The position numbers and the translations under genes were made by a program. A DNA stretch of 64,000 nt, taken from NCBI RefSeq assembly GCF_031846485.1, contig NZ_JAVRHQ010000004.1, positions 129,729-193,728 of the forward strand. The letters run 5' to 3'. The first letter of the stretch is position 1. Every line of letters starts with the position of its first letter. Positions 42,621 to 52,263 of this stretch are shown here, in pieces. This DNA comes from Autumnicola tepida. GTDB taxonomy: Bacteria > Bacteroidota > Bacteroidia > Flavobacteriales > Flavobacteriaceae. Below the pieces are notes generated by a model, which was given only the letters and a program-made list of their open reading frames with translations, was not told where the DNA came from and searched no databases.

Positions 42621-43571
42621 ATGAACAAGAACATCAAGATATACATCGCCGGACACAAAGGAATGGTAGGTTCAGCCATCTGGCGCAAGTTGGAGGCTGA
42701 AGGATATACCAACCTTATAGGCAAAGCTTCAAAGGAGCTGGATCTTCGCGATCAGCAGGCTGTAAAGAGATTTTTTGCTGAAGAAAAGCCTGAAGTGGTC
42801 ATAGATGCGGCGGCCAGGGTTGGTGGAATTCTTGCCAACAATGATTACCCCTACCAGTTCCTGATGGAAAATCTTCAGATCCAGAATAACCTCATTGATG
42901 AAGCCCACAAAACGGGGGTAGAAAAATTTATTTTTCTGGGCAGCTCCTGTATCTACCCTAAACTGGCTCCCCAGCCTTTAAAAGAGGAGTACCTGCTTAC
43001 CGACAGCCTGGAAGCTACTAACCAGTGGTATGCCATAGCCAAGATCGCCGGGGTTAAAGCCTGTGAAGCATTAAGAAAACAGTTCGGGAAAGATTATATA
43101 AGCCTGATGCCTACTAATCTTTACGGGACACATGATAATTTTGACCTGAAGACTTCCCATGTGCTTCCGGCCATGATCAGGAAGTTCCACGATGCAAAGG
43201 AGAACGCTCATGTGCCTGTAGAACTGTGGGGTTCAGGCACGCCTATGAGGGAATTCTTATTTGTGGATGACCTTGCAGATGCCGTGTATTTTGGCCTCAA
43301 TAATAAATTAGCAGATAACCTGTATAATATAGGAACGGGAACAGATCTTACGATAAAGGAACTGGCAGAACTTATACAAAAAACCGTAGGGCACAAGGGG
43401 GAGATTATCTGGGACAGCAGTAAGCCGGACGGCACCCCGCGTAAACTGATGAACGTGGATAAAATGAAAAATGCCGGCTGGCAAGCCTCAACCACCCTGG
43501 AAGAAGGAATAAAGAAAACTTACCAGTGGTTCCTGCAAAATAACGGGAAATATAAACAGGTAAAATTATAA
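42621..43571 (+). CDS. fcl: GDP-L-fucose synthase
   Basis: A 316-residue epimerase/reductase (WcaG). I-A-G-H-K-G-M-V-G-S-A-I, A-A-A-R-V-G-G-I-L-A-N, L-G-S-S-C-I-Y-P-K-L-A-P-Q-P, catalytic N-Q-W-Y-A-I-A-K and L-M-P-T-N-L-Y-G are all present. It completes GDP-L-fucose synthesis after gmd, so fucose is a probable constituent of the locus 2 polymer. Confidence 0.96.
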   Translation: MNKNIKIYIAGHKGMVGSAIWRKLEAEGYTNLIGKASKELDLRDQQAVKRFFAEEKPEVVIDAAARVGGILANNDYPYQFLMENLQIQNNLIDEAHKTGVEKFIFLGSSCIYPKLAPQPLKEEYLLTDSLEATNQWYAIAKIAGVKACEALRKQFGKDYISLMPTNLYGTHDNFDLKTSHVLPAMIRKFHDAKENAHVPVELWGSGTPMREFLFVDDLADAVYFGLNNKLADNLYNIGTGTDLTIKELAELIQKTVGHKGEIIWDSSKPDGTPRKLMNVDKMKNAGWQASTTLEEGIKKTYQWFLQNNGKYKQVKL

Positions 43572-43637
43572 ACATTTAGTATGGAGGCTTTAGGTAATTA
43601 GCTTTACGCTTAACGCTTAGAGCTTATAGCTTTAAAA

Positions 43638-45032
43638 ATGAAGATTAAAAATATTTGTTGCATAGGAGCAGGATACGTAGGTGGCCCCACCATGGCGGTT
43701 ATTGCTCAAAAGAACCCGCACATTAACGTTACTGTGGTTGACATTAACGAAAAACGCATCGCAGCCTGGAATGATGAGGATGTGGAGAATATTCCAATCT
43801 ATGAACCCGGTTTATCTGCAGTGGTAAAGGAAGCCAGGGGCACGAACCTGTTTTTCTCTACAGATGTTGATGCTGCTATAGATAAGGCCGATATGATCTT
43901 TATCTCAGTAAATACTCCAACCAAAACCTATGGGGTTGGTAAGGGAATGGCTGCAGATCTAAAGTACATTGAACTTTGTGCTAGGCAGATCGCTGAGGTG
44001 GCCAAGGATAATAAGATTATCGTAGAAAAATCAACCTTGCCGGTAAGAACTGCCGAGGCTTTAAAGAGCATTCTTGATAATACCGGGAATGGAGTAAATT
44101 TCCAGATCCTATCCAATCCGGAATTCCTTGCAGAAGGAACTGCAGTGGAAGACCTATTAGATCCGGATAGGGTTTTAATAGGAGGAAATGTGAATACTGA
44201 AGCAGGAAGAGAAGCCATGCAAGCTTTAGTGGATGTTTATGCTCAATGGGTGCCTCAAGAACAAATTCTGACGACTAATGTCTGGTCTTCGGAATTATCA
44301 AAATTAACTGCAAATGCATTTCTAGCCCAGCGTGTCTCAAGCATCAATGCCATGAGTGAGCTTTGTGAACATACGGGGGCTGATATCAATGAGATATCCA
44401 AGGCGATAGGAATGGATTCACGTATTGGTCCAAAATTCTTGCAAGCTTCTATTGGTTTCGGTGGAAGTTGTTTCCAAAAGGACATTCTTAACCTGATTTA
44501 TATTGCTAAATCGTACGGCTTAAACGAGGTAGCTGATTACTGGGAGCAAGTGATCATCATGAATAATCATCAAAAAAGAAGATTTGCAGAGAAAATTGTC
44601 AAAACATTATTCAATACCGTTTCAGGTAAAAAGATTGCTCTTTTTGGCTGGGCCTTTAAAAAGGATACCAACGACACTCGTGAATCAGCTGCGATCTATG
44701 TAGCAGATTATCTTTTAAATGAGCAGGCAGAGATCGTAGTTTACGATCCTAAGGTATCCGAAGAGCAAATCTATTCTGACCTGAATTACTTAGGAACAAG
44801 AAGCGAACAGGAAAATAGAAAGTTGGTTACTGTAGTAAGGGATCCTTATCAAGTTTGTGAAGAAGCTCACGCAGTGGCAATATTAACAGAGTGGGTTGAA
44901 TTTAAAGAATTGAACTGGCAGAGTATTTATGATAATATGTTAAAGCCTGCATTCTTTTTTGATGGAAGAAAATTACTCAATAAAAGAAAAATGGAAGATT
45001 TAGGTTTTAATTTTTATATGATAGGAGAATAG
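43638..45032 (+). CDS. ugd: UDP-glucose 6-dehydrogenase
   Basis: 464 residues, of the longer type related to eukaryotic UGDH. I-G-A-G-Y-V-G-G-P-T-M-A-V-I-A, V-N-T-P-T-K-T-Y-G-V-G-K-G, E-K-S-T-L-P-V-R-T, and the catalytic cysteine in G-F-G-G-S-C-F-Q-K-D. It makes UDP-glucuronate, used directly or by the UDP-xylose synthase at 35415. An A-G-C-T-T-A-T-A-G-C-T-T-T-A-rich string just before the ATG resembles one before gmd. Confidence 0.95.
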   Translation: MKIKNICCIGAGYVGGPTMAVIAQKNPHINVTVVDINEKRIAAWNDEDVENIPIYEPGLSAVVKEARGTNLFFSTDVDAAIDKADMIFISVNTPTKTYGVGKGMAADLKYIELCARQIAEVAKDNKIIVEKSTLPVRTAEALKSILDNTGNGVNFQILSNPEFLAEGTAVEDLLDPDRVLIGGNVNTEAGREAMQALVDVYAQWVPQEQILTTNVWSSELSKLTANAFLAQRVSSINAMSELCEHTGADINEISKAIGMDSRIGPKFLQASIGFGGSCFQKDILNLIYIAKSYGLNEVADYWEQVIIMNNHQKRRFAEKIVKTLFNTVSGKKIALFGWAFKKDTNDTRESAAIYVADYLLNEQAEIVVYDPKVSEEQIYSDLNYLGTRSEQENRKLVTVVRDPYQVCEEAHAVAILTEWVEFKELNWQSIYDNMLKPAFFFDGRKLLNKRKMEDLGFNFYMIGE

Positions 45033-45132
45033 TTAGTTGATAAACAAAACTTCAGATCATTTTTAATTCAAATAGATCGTCCTATTCTAATTATTAAATT
45101 TAAAGAAAATAATTTAGTTTCAATTATGCAAT

Positions 45133-46677
45133 ATGGAATCTGATAATAAAAACCTTTTACCGTCAAACAGAAAAAGTGCGGTAAAATGGAATCTCATGTT
45201 GCAATATGCAGGTCTTGCTATCGGGATGATTAAAGGTTTCTTTATTGTACCCATATATTTTAATTTCATTGATAGTGAAGATTATGGGTATTGGTTGGCA
45301 ACAGGTAGTCTATTAGTGTGGATAAATATCGTAGACCCAGGGGCGGGTAGTGTATTACAGCAGAAAGTTGGCTACGCCTATGGAACCCGAAATTTACAGG
45401 TGCTGAAGCGATTGATAGGATCAGGAATCCTGATAGGATCCTTGATTTGTACGATTGCATTGATTCTTAGTTTTATTTTCTCATTTTTCATTCCTGATTT
45501 AATTGGTTTTGAAAATTATCACAAAGAAGAAGTTCTGGTAAGGGCATTTAACATTGGTGCTATTGGTGCTTGTTTTAGCTTGATTACTTCAGTAATAAGA
45601 GGTGTGAATTATGGAATGCAAAAAACCAAAGGTCCAGGGATAATTGAGATTTTTGCTTCCTTAATTGGTATAACCGTGAATATAACTATGTTATATAATG
45701 GCTATGGTCTTTATTCCATAGCGATGATGCTTTTGATTAATGGTGTTCTAACCTGTATTGGTAATCTAATCTACTTGCAATATGTTACGAGAAAGCATGA
45801 CTTGTCCATAAACTATAGTTTAAATAAGACGCTCCCGTTGTTTAAAGAATTTACCTATACTTTTTTTTCTAGATTGGTGAATACACTTGCGGGTAATTTG
45901 GATTTGATAATTATTGCCAGATTTATTGGTGCTGAATTTGTGACTATTGTTGAAATAACCAGAAGACCGTTTAAAATAGTTGAAGGTATTGTTTATAAGC
46001 CTGCTGTTGCAATGGCACCTGCCGTATCGCATCTACACGGTGAAAACAATAAAGAAAAACTCAATAAACTATTGATGAAATTTTTTCATTTCCTCACTTG
46101 GGCATATGGATTTATAATTGCAGGGTTCCTTCTGTTCAATAAAGATTTAATTACGCTTTGGGTAGGTGCTGATAAATTTGCAGGAATTGTATTAAGTCTA
46201 TTTATCTGCGTTGGTGTGGCCATGAAAGGATATTTTGCAAGTCTAGGAAATATAAATTTTGCCTTAGGTAATATCAAGGGAACAAGTTTAATTATTGTTG
46301 TTCAAAATCTATTGTACGCTGCTTTTATTACCATCGCGGCCATTTATTATAGTCTTGTGGGAATTATAGTAGCCCTGATACCCGCATTACTATTTACCGG
46401 TGGATGGTATCATTTAAAAAGTTTGTATGAGGATAAGGTTTTCTCTAGAGAGGATGTTACAAAATTTGTGTTCAATGTATTGTTGGTTTCTGTTGTATGT
46501 GGCATCGCTTTTCATGCAGGAAAAATTGTTCAAGCGAATACTTGGTTTGAATTGATTGTATTCGCAGGTCTATTTGCCTTGGTGTTTTTGTTGATTTTCT
46601 ATCTTCTTTCCAAAGATTTTAGAAGAGAAATTGGCATATGGTATAATAAAATAAATTTAAGATTTAGAGCAGTATGA
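45133..46677 (+). CDS. wzx: Wzx-type oligosaccharide flippase, locus 2
   Basis: A 514-residue polytopic protein with 12 to 14 hydrophobic segments and the MOP-superfamily start (W-N-L-M-L-Q-Y-A-G-L-A-I-G-M-I-K-G-F-F, then S-E-D-Y-G-Y-W). It should flip the lipid-linked repeat unit of locus 2. It begins the AT-rich variable core and overlaps the next gene by 4 bases. It shows little resemblance to the locus 1 flippase. Confidence 0.9.
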   Translation: MESDNKNLLPSNRKSAVKWNLMLQYAGLAIGMIKGFFIVPIYFNFIDSEDYGYWLATGSLLVWINIVDPGAGSVLQQKVGYAYGTRNLQVLKRLIGSGILIGSLICTIALILSFIFSFFIPDLIGFENYHKEEVLVRAFNIGAIGACFSLITSVIRGVNYGMQKTKGPGIIEIFASLIGITVNITMLYNGYGLYSIAMMLLINGVLTCIGNLIYLQYVTRKHDLSINYSLNKTLPLFKEFTYTFFSRLVNTLAGNLDLIIIARFIGAEFVTIVEITRRPFKIVEGIVYKPAVAMAPAVSHLHGENNKEKLNKLLMKFFHFLTWAYGFIIAGFLLFNKDLITLWVGADKFAGIVLSLFICVGVAMKGYFASLGNINFALGNIKGTSLIIVVQNLLYAAFITIAAIYYSLVGIIVALIPALLFTGGWYHLKSLYEDKVFSREDVTKFVFNVLLVSVVCGIAFHAGKIVQANTWFELIVFAGLFALVFLLIFYLLSKDFRREIGIWYNKINLRFRAV

Positions 46678-47801
46678 ATGTTTTGTTTCTCTCCCAAGGT
46701 AGTGATGTGTCAGATCATCCAGGATGGCATGATGGGATGCTAAGATTGCAACGAGAGGGTATGGTTAATGCTTATGACAATATACCTTACTTGGGTTTTG
46801 CGGCTGAAAATGGATGGGATAGATTTTATGATTACATAGTCGATAAATGTAACTCTCTTGCTTATGACGTGGTTTATTTTCAATATTTTCACCGGAAGGG
46901 AACTCCATCGCCAAGAGAATGCGTTCAACGCCTTCGTCAACTTGATAAGGCGCCTTTGATTATTACTAGTGCGGGAGATCCATTTTCTGATAATTTATTG
47001 AAACCTGACTACCCCCAAGATTTTAAAGAAATTAGTCGCTTGGCTGATATTACCTTTAGTACACAAATGGGTAAGGCGGCTGATAAAATGGTACGTTGGG
47101 GTGCAAAGAATATTATTTACATGCCTAATGGTATGTGTCAAAAACGTTTTAATGCGCTTGGGGTAGAGGCCAATCACACTTTTGATTTTGATGTGGTATT
47201 TGTGGGCAGTCGAAATAATAGTAAAAATCCTGGTTCCAAGTATTTTTGGGCTACCAGAGACCGGGAAGAATTAGTCAAAAAGCTCAGTAAGCATTATGGT
47301 AGAAATTTCGGTCTTTTTGGTCATAACTGGGATACTAAAATTAGTCACGGCCCCATCCCTTTTTCAGAACAACAAAATACCTTTAGAAGAGGACGGGTTG
47401 TGGTAGGAGGCAATCCTTATTCTTATTCAGATTACTATACTTCGAATAGGGCTTTTTTTGAAGTAGCTTCAGGAATTCCCACCGTAGAACTAAAGGTTCC
47501 GCGAATTGGTAATGTATTGCGCAATAACGATCATGTATATTGGGTAGATTCAATTGGTGGAATTACAGATAGAATAGATAGACTACTGGATGAGGATGCT
47601 TCACAATTATATCAAAAATCTTCTTTAGCTGCCCAGTATATTGAGGACAGGCATACACAATACCATAGAATGAAATTTAAGATGGTTGTGTCCAAACATT
47701 ATATAGAACACAAAAACCTAAAAATTGATTTTCCTTATTTTTTAGATGAAGTAGATATTATAGAAGAGCACAAATTTGCCACGCGTCTAAAAGCTGAATG
47801 A
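46674..47801 (+). CDS. Glycosyltransferase, CgeB-like GT-B type
   Basis: 375 residues. The N-terminus M-N-V-L-F-L-S-Q-G-S and a central F-V-G-S-R-N-N-S-K-N with R-V-V-V-G-G-N-P, then N-R-A-F-F-E-V-A-S-G-I-P-T-V-E-L, resemble the spore-maturation CgeB/Glyco_trans_1_2 type, where a remodelled C-terminal domain follows a GT-B fold. A W-G-A-K-N-I-I-Y-M-P-N-G-M block precedes the donor domain. Specificity unknown; overlaps at both ends point to a tight operon. Confidence 0.7.
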   Translation: MNVLFLSQGSDVSDHPGWHDGMLRLQREGMVNAYDNIPYLGFAAENGWDRFYDYIVDKCNSLAYDVVYFQYFHRKGTPSPRECVQRLRQLDKAPLIITSAGDPFSDNLLKPDYPQDFKEISRLADITFSTQMGKAADKMVRWGAKNIIYMPNGMCQKRFNALGVEANHTFDFDVVFVGSRNNSKNPGSKYFWATRDREELVKKLSKHYGRNFGLFGHNWDTKISHGPIPFSEQQNTFRRGRVVVGGNPYSYSDYYTSNRAFFEVASGIPTVELKVPRIGNVLRNNDHVYWVDSIGGITDRIDRLLDEDASQLYQKSSLAAQYIEDRHTQYHRMKFKMVVSKHYIEHKNLKIDFPYFLDEVDIIEEHKFATRLKAE

Positions 47802-48991
47802 TGCATATAGGAATAGCCAGCCCTATTACAATTCAACGTTTTTCTAAATACCTGGACGCATCGGGAAAGGAAAAGGCAAAAGCTTTAGAGGGACTTAAAG
47901 CTCCAGCTGTAGATGCCGTTGTGGAAGAATTGTTGCGACGGGGCCACACTATAAGTATCTACACACTCGCTATAGAGTGTAATGAAAAGACGGTTCTTTT
48001 TGGAAAAAACCTAACTATTTTTGTAGGGCCCTTTAGGAAAAGTAGTTATTTGAAAACATTTAATTTATTCAAAAGTGAATCAAGTCATATAAGGGACTTT
48101 GTTCATTCAGAGGTTAATAAGCCTGAAATCCTTCATGCGCAATGGACTTATGAGTTTTCATTGGGGCTTAGTTCTTTCCGTAAGGATATACCCGTTTTTG
48201 TGACTGTACGAGATTGGGCACCAGCTATTCTGAGATACTTTAAGAGTTATTATCGACTTGTTCGATTGCTTGTAAATAACGCCATATTTAGAAAACGAGA
48301 GTTGCATTTTATATCAAATTCACCTTACATATCAAAGTCCATTAAACAAAGGTGGAATATAGATAGTGTGGTTATACCCAATCCAATTTCTAATCATTAT
48401 CTGGAAATCCAGAATTCAATAGACCGTGATGTTAATACTATTATTTCGGTATCCAACTCAGTAAGTAAGCTCAAGAATATCAAGACATTATTAGTGGCCT
48501 TTCAGCAGGTTCTCATAAAAAAACCTAATTTAAAACTGAGGCTAGTCGGTAATCCATTCTATCAAAAAAATCCGGCTTTAAAAAAATGGAGGACTAGCAA
48601 CTTGTTTAAAAATGTTGAACTCTGTGGGCCTGTTACCCATGCAGAATTAGTTGACTTGTATGATGAGAGCAGTATTATGGTGCATCCTTCACTTGAAGAG
48701 TCTTTTGGAAATACGTTGATCGAAGCAATGGCCAGAAACACTGCTGTAATTGGTGGGAAAGATTCAGGGGCCGTGCCTCACTTACTGGGGTTTGGTAATT
48801 ATGGGGTTTTATGCGATGTCACGTGTTCCACAGCCCTTGCTTGCGAAATATTGCGGCTCTGTGAAGAGACGGGTCTAAGAGAGGAACTGGTGGAAAGAGC
48901 TAGGGAGTACGTACTGAGAAATTATACCATAGAAGTAACAGTGGATAATTTAATTGACCATTATAAAAAACAGTTATCTGGTGAAAATTAG
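47798..48991 (+). CDS. Glycosyltransferase family 4
   Basis: 397 residues. N-terminal G-I-A-S-P-I-T-I-Q-R-F and E-L-L-R-R-G-H-T-I; the C-terminal domain has S-V-S-N-S-V-S-K-L-K-N-I-K-T, V-H-P-S-L-E-E-S-F-G-N-T-L-I-E-A-M-A and G-A-V-P. Typical GT4 donor site. It overlaps the next gene's likely start. Confidence 0.88.
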   Translation: MMHIGIASPITIQRFSKYLDASGKEKAKALEGLKAPAVDAVVEELLRRGHTISIYTLAIECNEKTVLFGKNLTIFVGPFRKSSYLKTFNLFKSESSHIRDFVHSEVNKPEILHAQWTYEFSLGLSSFRKDIPVFVTVRDWAPAILRYFKSYYRLVRLLVNNAIFRKRELHFISNSPYISKSIKQRWNIDSVVIPNPISNHYLEIQNSIDRDVNTIISVSNSVSKLKNIKTLLVAFQQVLIKKPNLKLRLVGNPFYQKNPALKKWRTSNLFKNVELCGPVTHAELVDLYDESSIMVHPSLEESFGNTLIEAMARNTAVIGGKDSGAVPHLLGFGNYGVLCDVTCSTALACEILRLCEETGLREELVERAREYVLRNYTIEVTVDNLIDHYKKQLSGEN

Positions 48992-50099
48992 GGTCTTACA
49001 TATTTTAAATGAATTGAAAATGTCAGGTATGGAAATGATGTTACTCAATTCATTCCAAGAATGGGATAAAAATGGAATAACCCCTGAAATTTTAGCAACA
49101 AAAGATAATATTGGTAATGCTGCCGAAGCATTGAAAAATGCTGGTTACATAGTACACCATATCTCTTTTGAGAATACTTCTATTAACAAATGTAACCAAT
49201 TTAGATGTCTTTTAAAGGAGAATCGTTATGATATTATACATATACACCCTGAAAGTAATTTTTTCCTATATACCTTGCTAAGCTTATCAGTCGGGCATAA
49301 AAATATAGTGCGCACTTTTCATAGTCTATTCAAAATACGCTGGATAGGAAGAGTTCGTCGCCATTTTGATAGAATTATGGCGAGATTTTTAGGTGTGAAA
49401 TTCCACGCTATTAGTGACATGGTGGCGGACTTTGAAAAAACACAATACAATACTGTTACGGAAAAAATTTATAATTGGTATGACAGCAATCGGTATCTGC
49501 CCGTAAAAGAGGAAGATGCTCAGAAGCTTCGTAAACAAATGGGTATTAAAGCTGAGGTTTTTGTGCTTTGTAGTGTTGGTAACTGTTCTGCTATAAAAAG
49601 GCATGATTTTTTATTAAAGGCTTTAGCAATATTCAATGATTCAGTTGACAATTGGCTGTATTTACATGCAGGAGACGAACAAGAAGGATTTGCAGAACGA
49701 AAGCTTGCATCATCACTAAATATTGCCTCGAATTGCCAATTTCTAGGAGCAGTTGATAACGTTGAAGAAATACTTGCCGTCTCTGATGTATTTGTGATGT
49801 CCTCAAAATTAGAGGGTCTTGGTAATGCGGCGCTAGAGGCTATGGGGATGGGAACACCGGTGATTTTGACAAAAGTACCTGGCCTAAATGATTTATTGGC
49901 GCGGGTCCCCCATAGCGAGGGTGTGGATCCTACACCTGAAGGTATTGCTGATGGGTTGTTTAAAGTGTATAGTATGTCTTCTTCAGAGAGAAGGCTTTTG
50001 GGAATGAAATTGCAGGAGCAAGTAAAAAAGGATTTTTCGATGCCTATGGGCGTTGATAAATACGTAAGGATGTACCGTTCAATGATTTTGAAAAATTAG
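48981..50099 (+). CDS. Glycosyltransferase family 4
   Basis: Start placed at GTG 48981 (M-K-I-R-V-L-H-I-L-N-E-L-K-M-S-G-M-E-M-M-L), the usual GT4 opening, giving 372 residues; the longer frame from 48954 lies inside the preceding gene. Donor-site motif S-S-K-L-E-G-L-G-N-A-A-L-E-A-M-G-M-G-T-P-V. The first domain resembles EpsF-like enzymes. It stops 3 bases before the polymerase gene. Confidence 0.87.
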   Translation: MKIRVLHILNELKMSGMEMMLLNSFQEWDKNGITPEILATKDNIGNAAEALKNAGYIVHHISFENTSINKCNQFRCLLKENRYDIIHIHPESNFFLYTLLSLSVGHKNIVRTFHSLFKIRWIGRVRRHFDRIMARFLGVKFHAISDMVADFEKTQYNTVTEKIYNWYDSNRYLPVKEEDAQKLRKQMGIKAEVFVLCSVGNCSAIKRHDFLLKALAIFNDSVDNWLYLHAGDEQEGFAERKLASSLNIASNCQFLGAVDNVEEILAVSDVFVMSSKLEGLGNAALEAMGMGTPVILTKVPGLNDLLARVPHSEGVDPTPEGIADGLFKVYSMSSSERRLLGMKLQEQVKKDFSMPMGVDKYVRMYRSMILKN

Positions 50100-50102
50100 G
50101 TC

Positions 50103-51413
50103 ATGCAGATAGTCCCCTCCATTGGAATCGTAATAGTCCTGTTCCTTATAATTATGGTAATTCCATTTTTGAATGATCTTGCTAAAAGCCGGTTGAGTGC
50201 CTATGAGGTAACTGCCCATCTCATCAAAGGTTTGCTTTTTTATCCTATTCCACAGCTTCTTTTGACTCCAAGGCAATTGATTCCAATTGGGAATCAATCA
50301 ACCGATGATATGGTAAGGCAATTGGAAACTGGCTTGGCTACCAATACCATCTATCTAAATTATCTGTTGCTATTGTATTTGAGTGTCCTAACAATAATGC
50401 TTATTCTTAAGAGTCCCGTTAAATTTCGAATCAATAATTTAAAGGGGAATCACTGGGTATTTGTGCTGATATTGCTGAATGTGGGCATATTGAGTTCAAG
50501 TTTTTCTCTCAACGACTTTATTTATATATTTCTATTTGCCGCCTTTTTAGTCTATTCGAAACTTAACCGCAGTCATATCCGTACCTTGTATAATTGGCTA
50601 TTGGTATTATATGTGTATTCCTCCTTGATTTTGGTTCTCTTAAAACCTGCTGTTTCTATATTCTCAGATGGAGAATGGGCTGGCATCTTTAGTAATCCCA
50701 ATGGGGTTGTAATTGTCTGTAACTTTATATTTATTCTATTGCTGTTAGCGCCGTATTATGGAGTTAGGCGAGCAAAGGTGCACTATCTGCATTTTATTGC
50801 AATTACTCTATTTATTTTTATGAGCGATTCGCGAAATGGGTTATTGACCTTTGCCGTCATTGGATTGATTTTTTTTGTTTCTGAATATAAATTAGGGATA
50901 GTAAAGAATATAGCGATTCTTGTTGCTTTTCCTATTCTTTTTTTTCTTGTAGACCGTTTTAACCAAATAGATTTGGTATCCCTTACTTCATCAAGAATCC
51001 TAATCTGGAATTACGCTTTTTATGAGCTTCAGGATAATTTAATATTGGGACTTGGTCGTGATTTTTACAGCTTGGATAATCGCCTTAAAAATTTCCCTGA
51101 TACTCTTGTCTTTGCGACTTCTTCGTATTCGTCTTTCATGGATTATATTGTGCTATATGGTATTGTGGGAAGCGTAGCTATTGTCATGTTTATGCGATAC
51201 GTTTTTTTAAAGGCCTACGGAATTAAACCGGTCTTTCTAATATTTTTCGTTTTGTTTCTTATACCTAATTTTTTCGAATCCTATTTTAGGCCTCCGTATT
51301 TAACCATAAATACAATCCTTTATTTATTCGTGCTATTTATTTTAAGAGAGACATTATTGTCTAGAAATGAGATTTGGAGTGATGAAATTGAAGCCTACCC
51401 ATCAAAACTATAA
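50103..51413 (+). CDS. O-antigen ligase/polymerase-family membrane protein (Wzy role), locus 2
   Basis: 436 residues with about ten to twelve TM segments. The Wzy_C-type periplasmic region is marked by G-I-F-S-N-P-N-G-V, F-M-S-D-S-R-N-G-L-L-T-F and L-G-L-G-R-D-F-Y-S-L. Proteins of this family polymerise repeat units or ligate glycans. It is the only polymerase candidate of locus 2. Its type differs from the EpsG-like protein of locus 1, as expected for polymers of different structure. Confidence 0.85.
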   Translation: MQIVPSIGIVIVLFLIIMVIPFLNDLAKSRLSAYEVTAHLIKGLLFYPIPQLLLTPRQLIPIGNQSTDDMVRQLETGLATNTIYLNYLLLLYLSVLTIMLILKSPVKFRINNLKGNHWVFVLILLNVGILSSSFSLNDFIYIFLFAAFLVYSKLNRSHIRTLYNWLLVLYVYSSLILVLLKPAVSIFSDGEWAGIFSNPNGVVIVCNFIFILLLLAPYYGVRRAKVHYLHFIAITLFIFMSDSRNGLLTFAVIGLIFFVSEYKLGIVKNIAILVAFPILFFLVDRFNQIDLVSLTSSRILIWNYAFYELQDNLILGLGRDFYSLDNRLKNFPDTLVFATSSYSSFMDYIVLYGIVGSVAIVMFMRYVFLKAYGIKPVFLIFFVLFLIPNFFESYFRPPYLTINTILYLFVLFILRETLLSRNEIWSDEIEAYPSKL

Positions 51414-51418
51414 CCTAT

Positions 51419-52261
51419 ATGCAATATCAAGTTGCCGTTCTTTTGACTTGCCATAATAGAAAAAACAAAACTTTGTCTTGTCTTAAGGCGCTCAGTAATT
51501 GCAAGCTGCCTAAGGGAATTTCACTTTCTGTATTTCTGGTCGATGATGGCTCTAAAGATGGAACCGGTCAAGCGGTTAGAGAAAAATTTCCTGAAGTAAA
51601 TATAATTCAAGGTGATGGGAGCCTGTTTTGGAACAAGGGTATGCGATTAGCATGGAAAAAAGCATCAGAAAGTAAAAATTATGATTACTATTTCTGGTTA
51701 AATGATGATACTATTTTAGATCGAAATGGATTTTTAAAAATTTTTAAAATCTATAATGAAGCTAAAACACTTGAAAAAAATGAGGTCATAGTAACCGCTG
51801 CGTGTAGAGTATCTTTTGATAAAAATTTTTTTTCTTATGGAGGAAGGACAGATTTTGGTCCTATAATTCCTAATGGGGAGTTGCAAGTCTGTAAGTATAT
51901 CAATGGAAACGCAGTTTTGATTCCAAAAAAGATTTACAAAAAAGTTGGCTTTCTGTCGGATGAATACACACACGGTATGGGGGATTTTGACTATGGACTA
52001 AGAGCTATGAAACTTGGATATAAAAGTTATACAACTAAGACCTTTGTGGCTTCTTGTCCTCCGAACTTAGGGATACCAGGTTGGTGTGATCCGAAAAATA
52101 GATTATTAAAAAGGTGGGAACTATTTCATACACCCTTAGGGTTAAATATTAAGGAATATATCCAATTTCGTAAAAAATTTTGGGGAAATAAATGGTTAGT
52201 ATTTGCTGTAAAAGCATATGCTAAAATGTTATTTCCTAATTTATATAAAGTGATATCCTAG
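51419..52261 (+). CDS. Glycosyltransferase family 2
   Basis: 280 residues. L-T-C-H-N-R-K-N-K-T and L-V-D-D-G-S-K-D-G-T open the GT-A domain; W-N-K-G-M-R-L-A-W and W-L-N-D-D-T contain the acidic donor site, followed by H-G-M-G-D-F-D-Y-G-L-R-A. The pattern resembles WbbL-like rhamnosyltransferases, but with a dead dTDP branch in this locus the donor is uncertain. Confidence 0.86.
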   Translation: MQYQVAVLLTCHNRKNKTLSCLKALSNCKLPKGISLSVFLVDDGSKDGTGQAVREKFPEVNIIQGDGSLFWNKGMRLAWKKASESKNYDYYFWLNDDTILDRNGFLKIFKIYNEAKTLEKNEVIVTAACRVSFDKNFFSYGGRTDFGPIIPNGELQVCKYINGNAVLIPKKIYKKVGFLSDEYTHGMGDFDYGLRAMKLGYKSYTTKTFVASCPPNLGIPGWCDPKNRLLKRWELFHTPLGLNIKEYIQFRKKFWGNKWLVFAVKAYAKMLFPNLYKVIS

Positions 52262-52263
52262 AT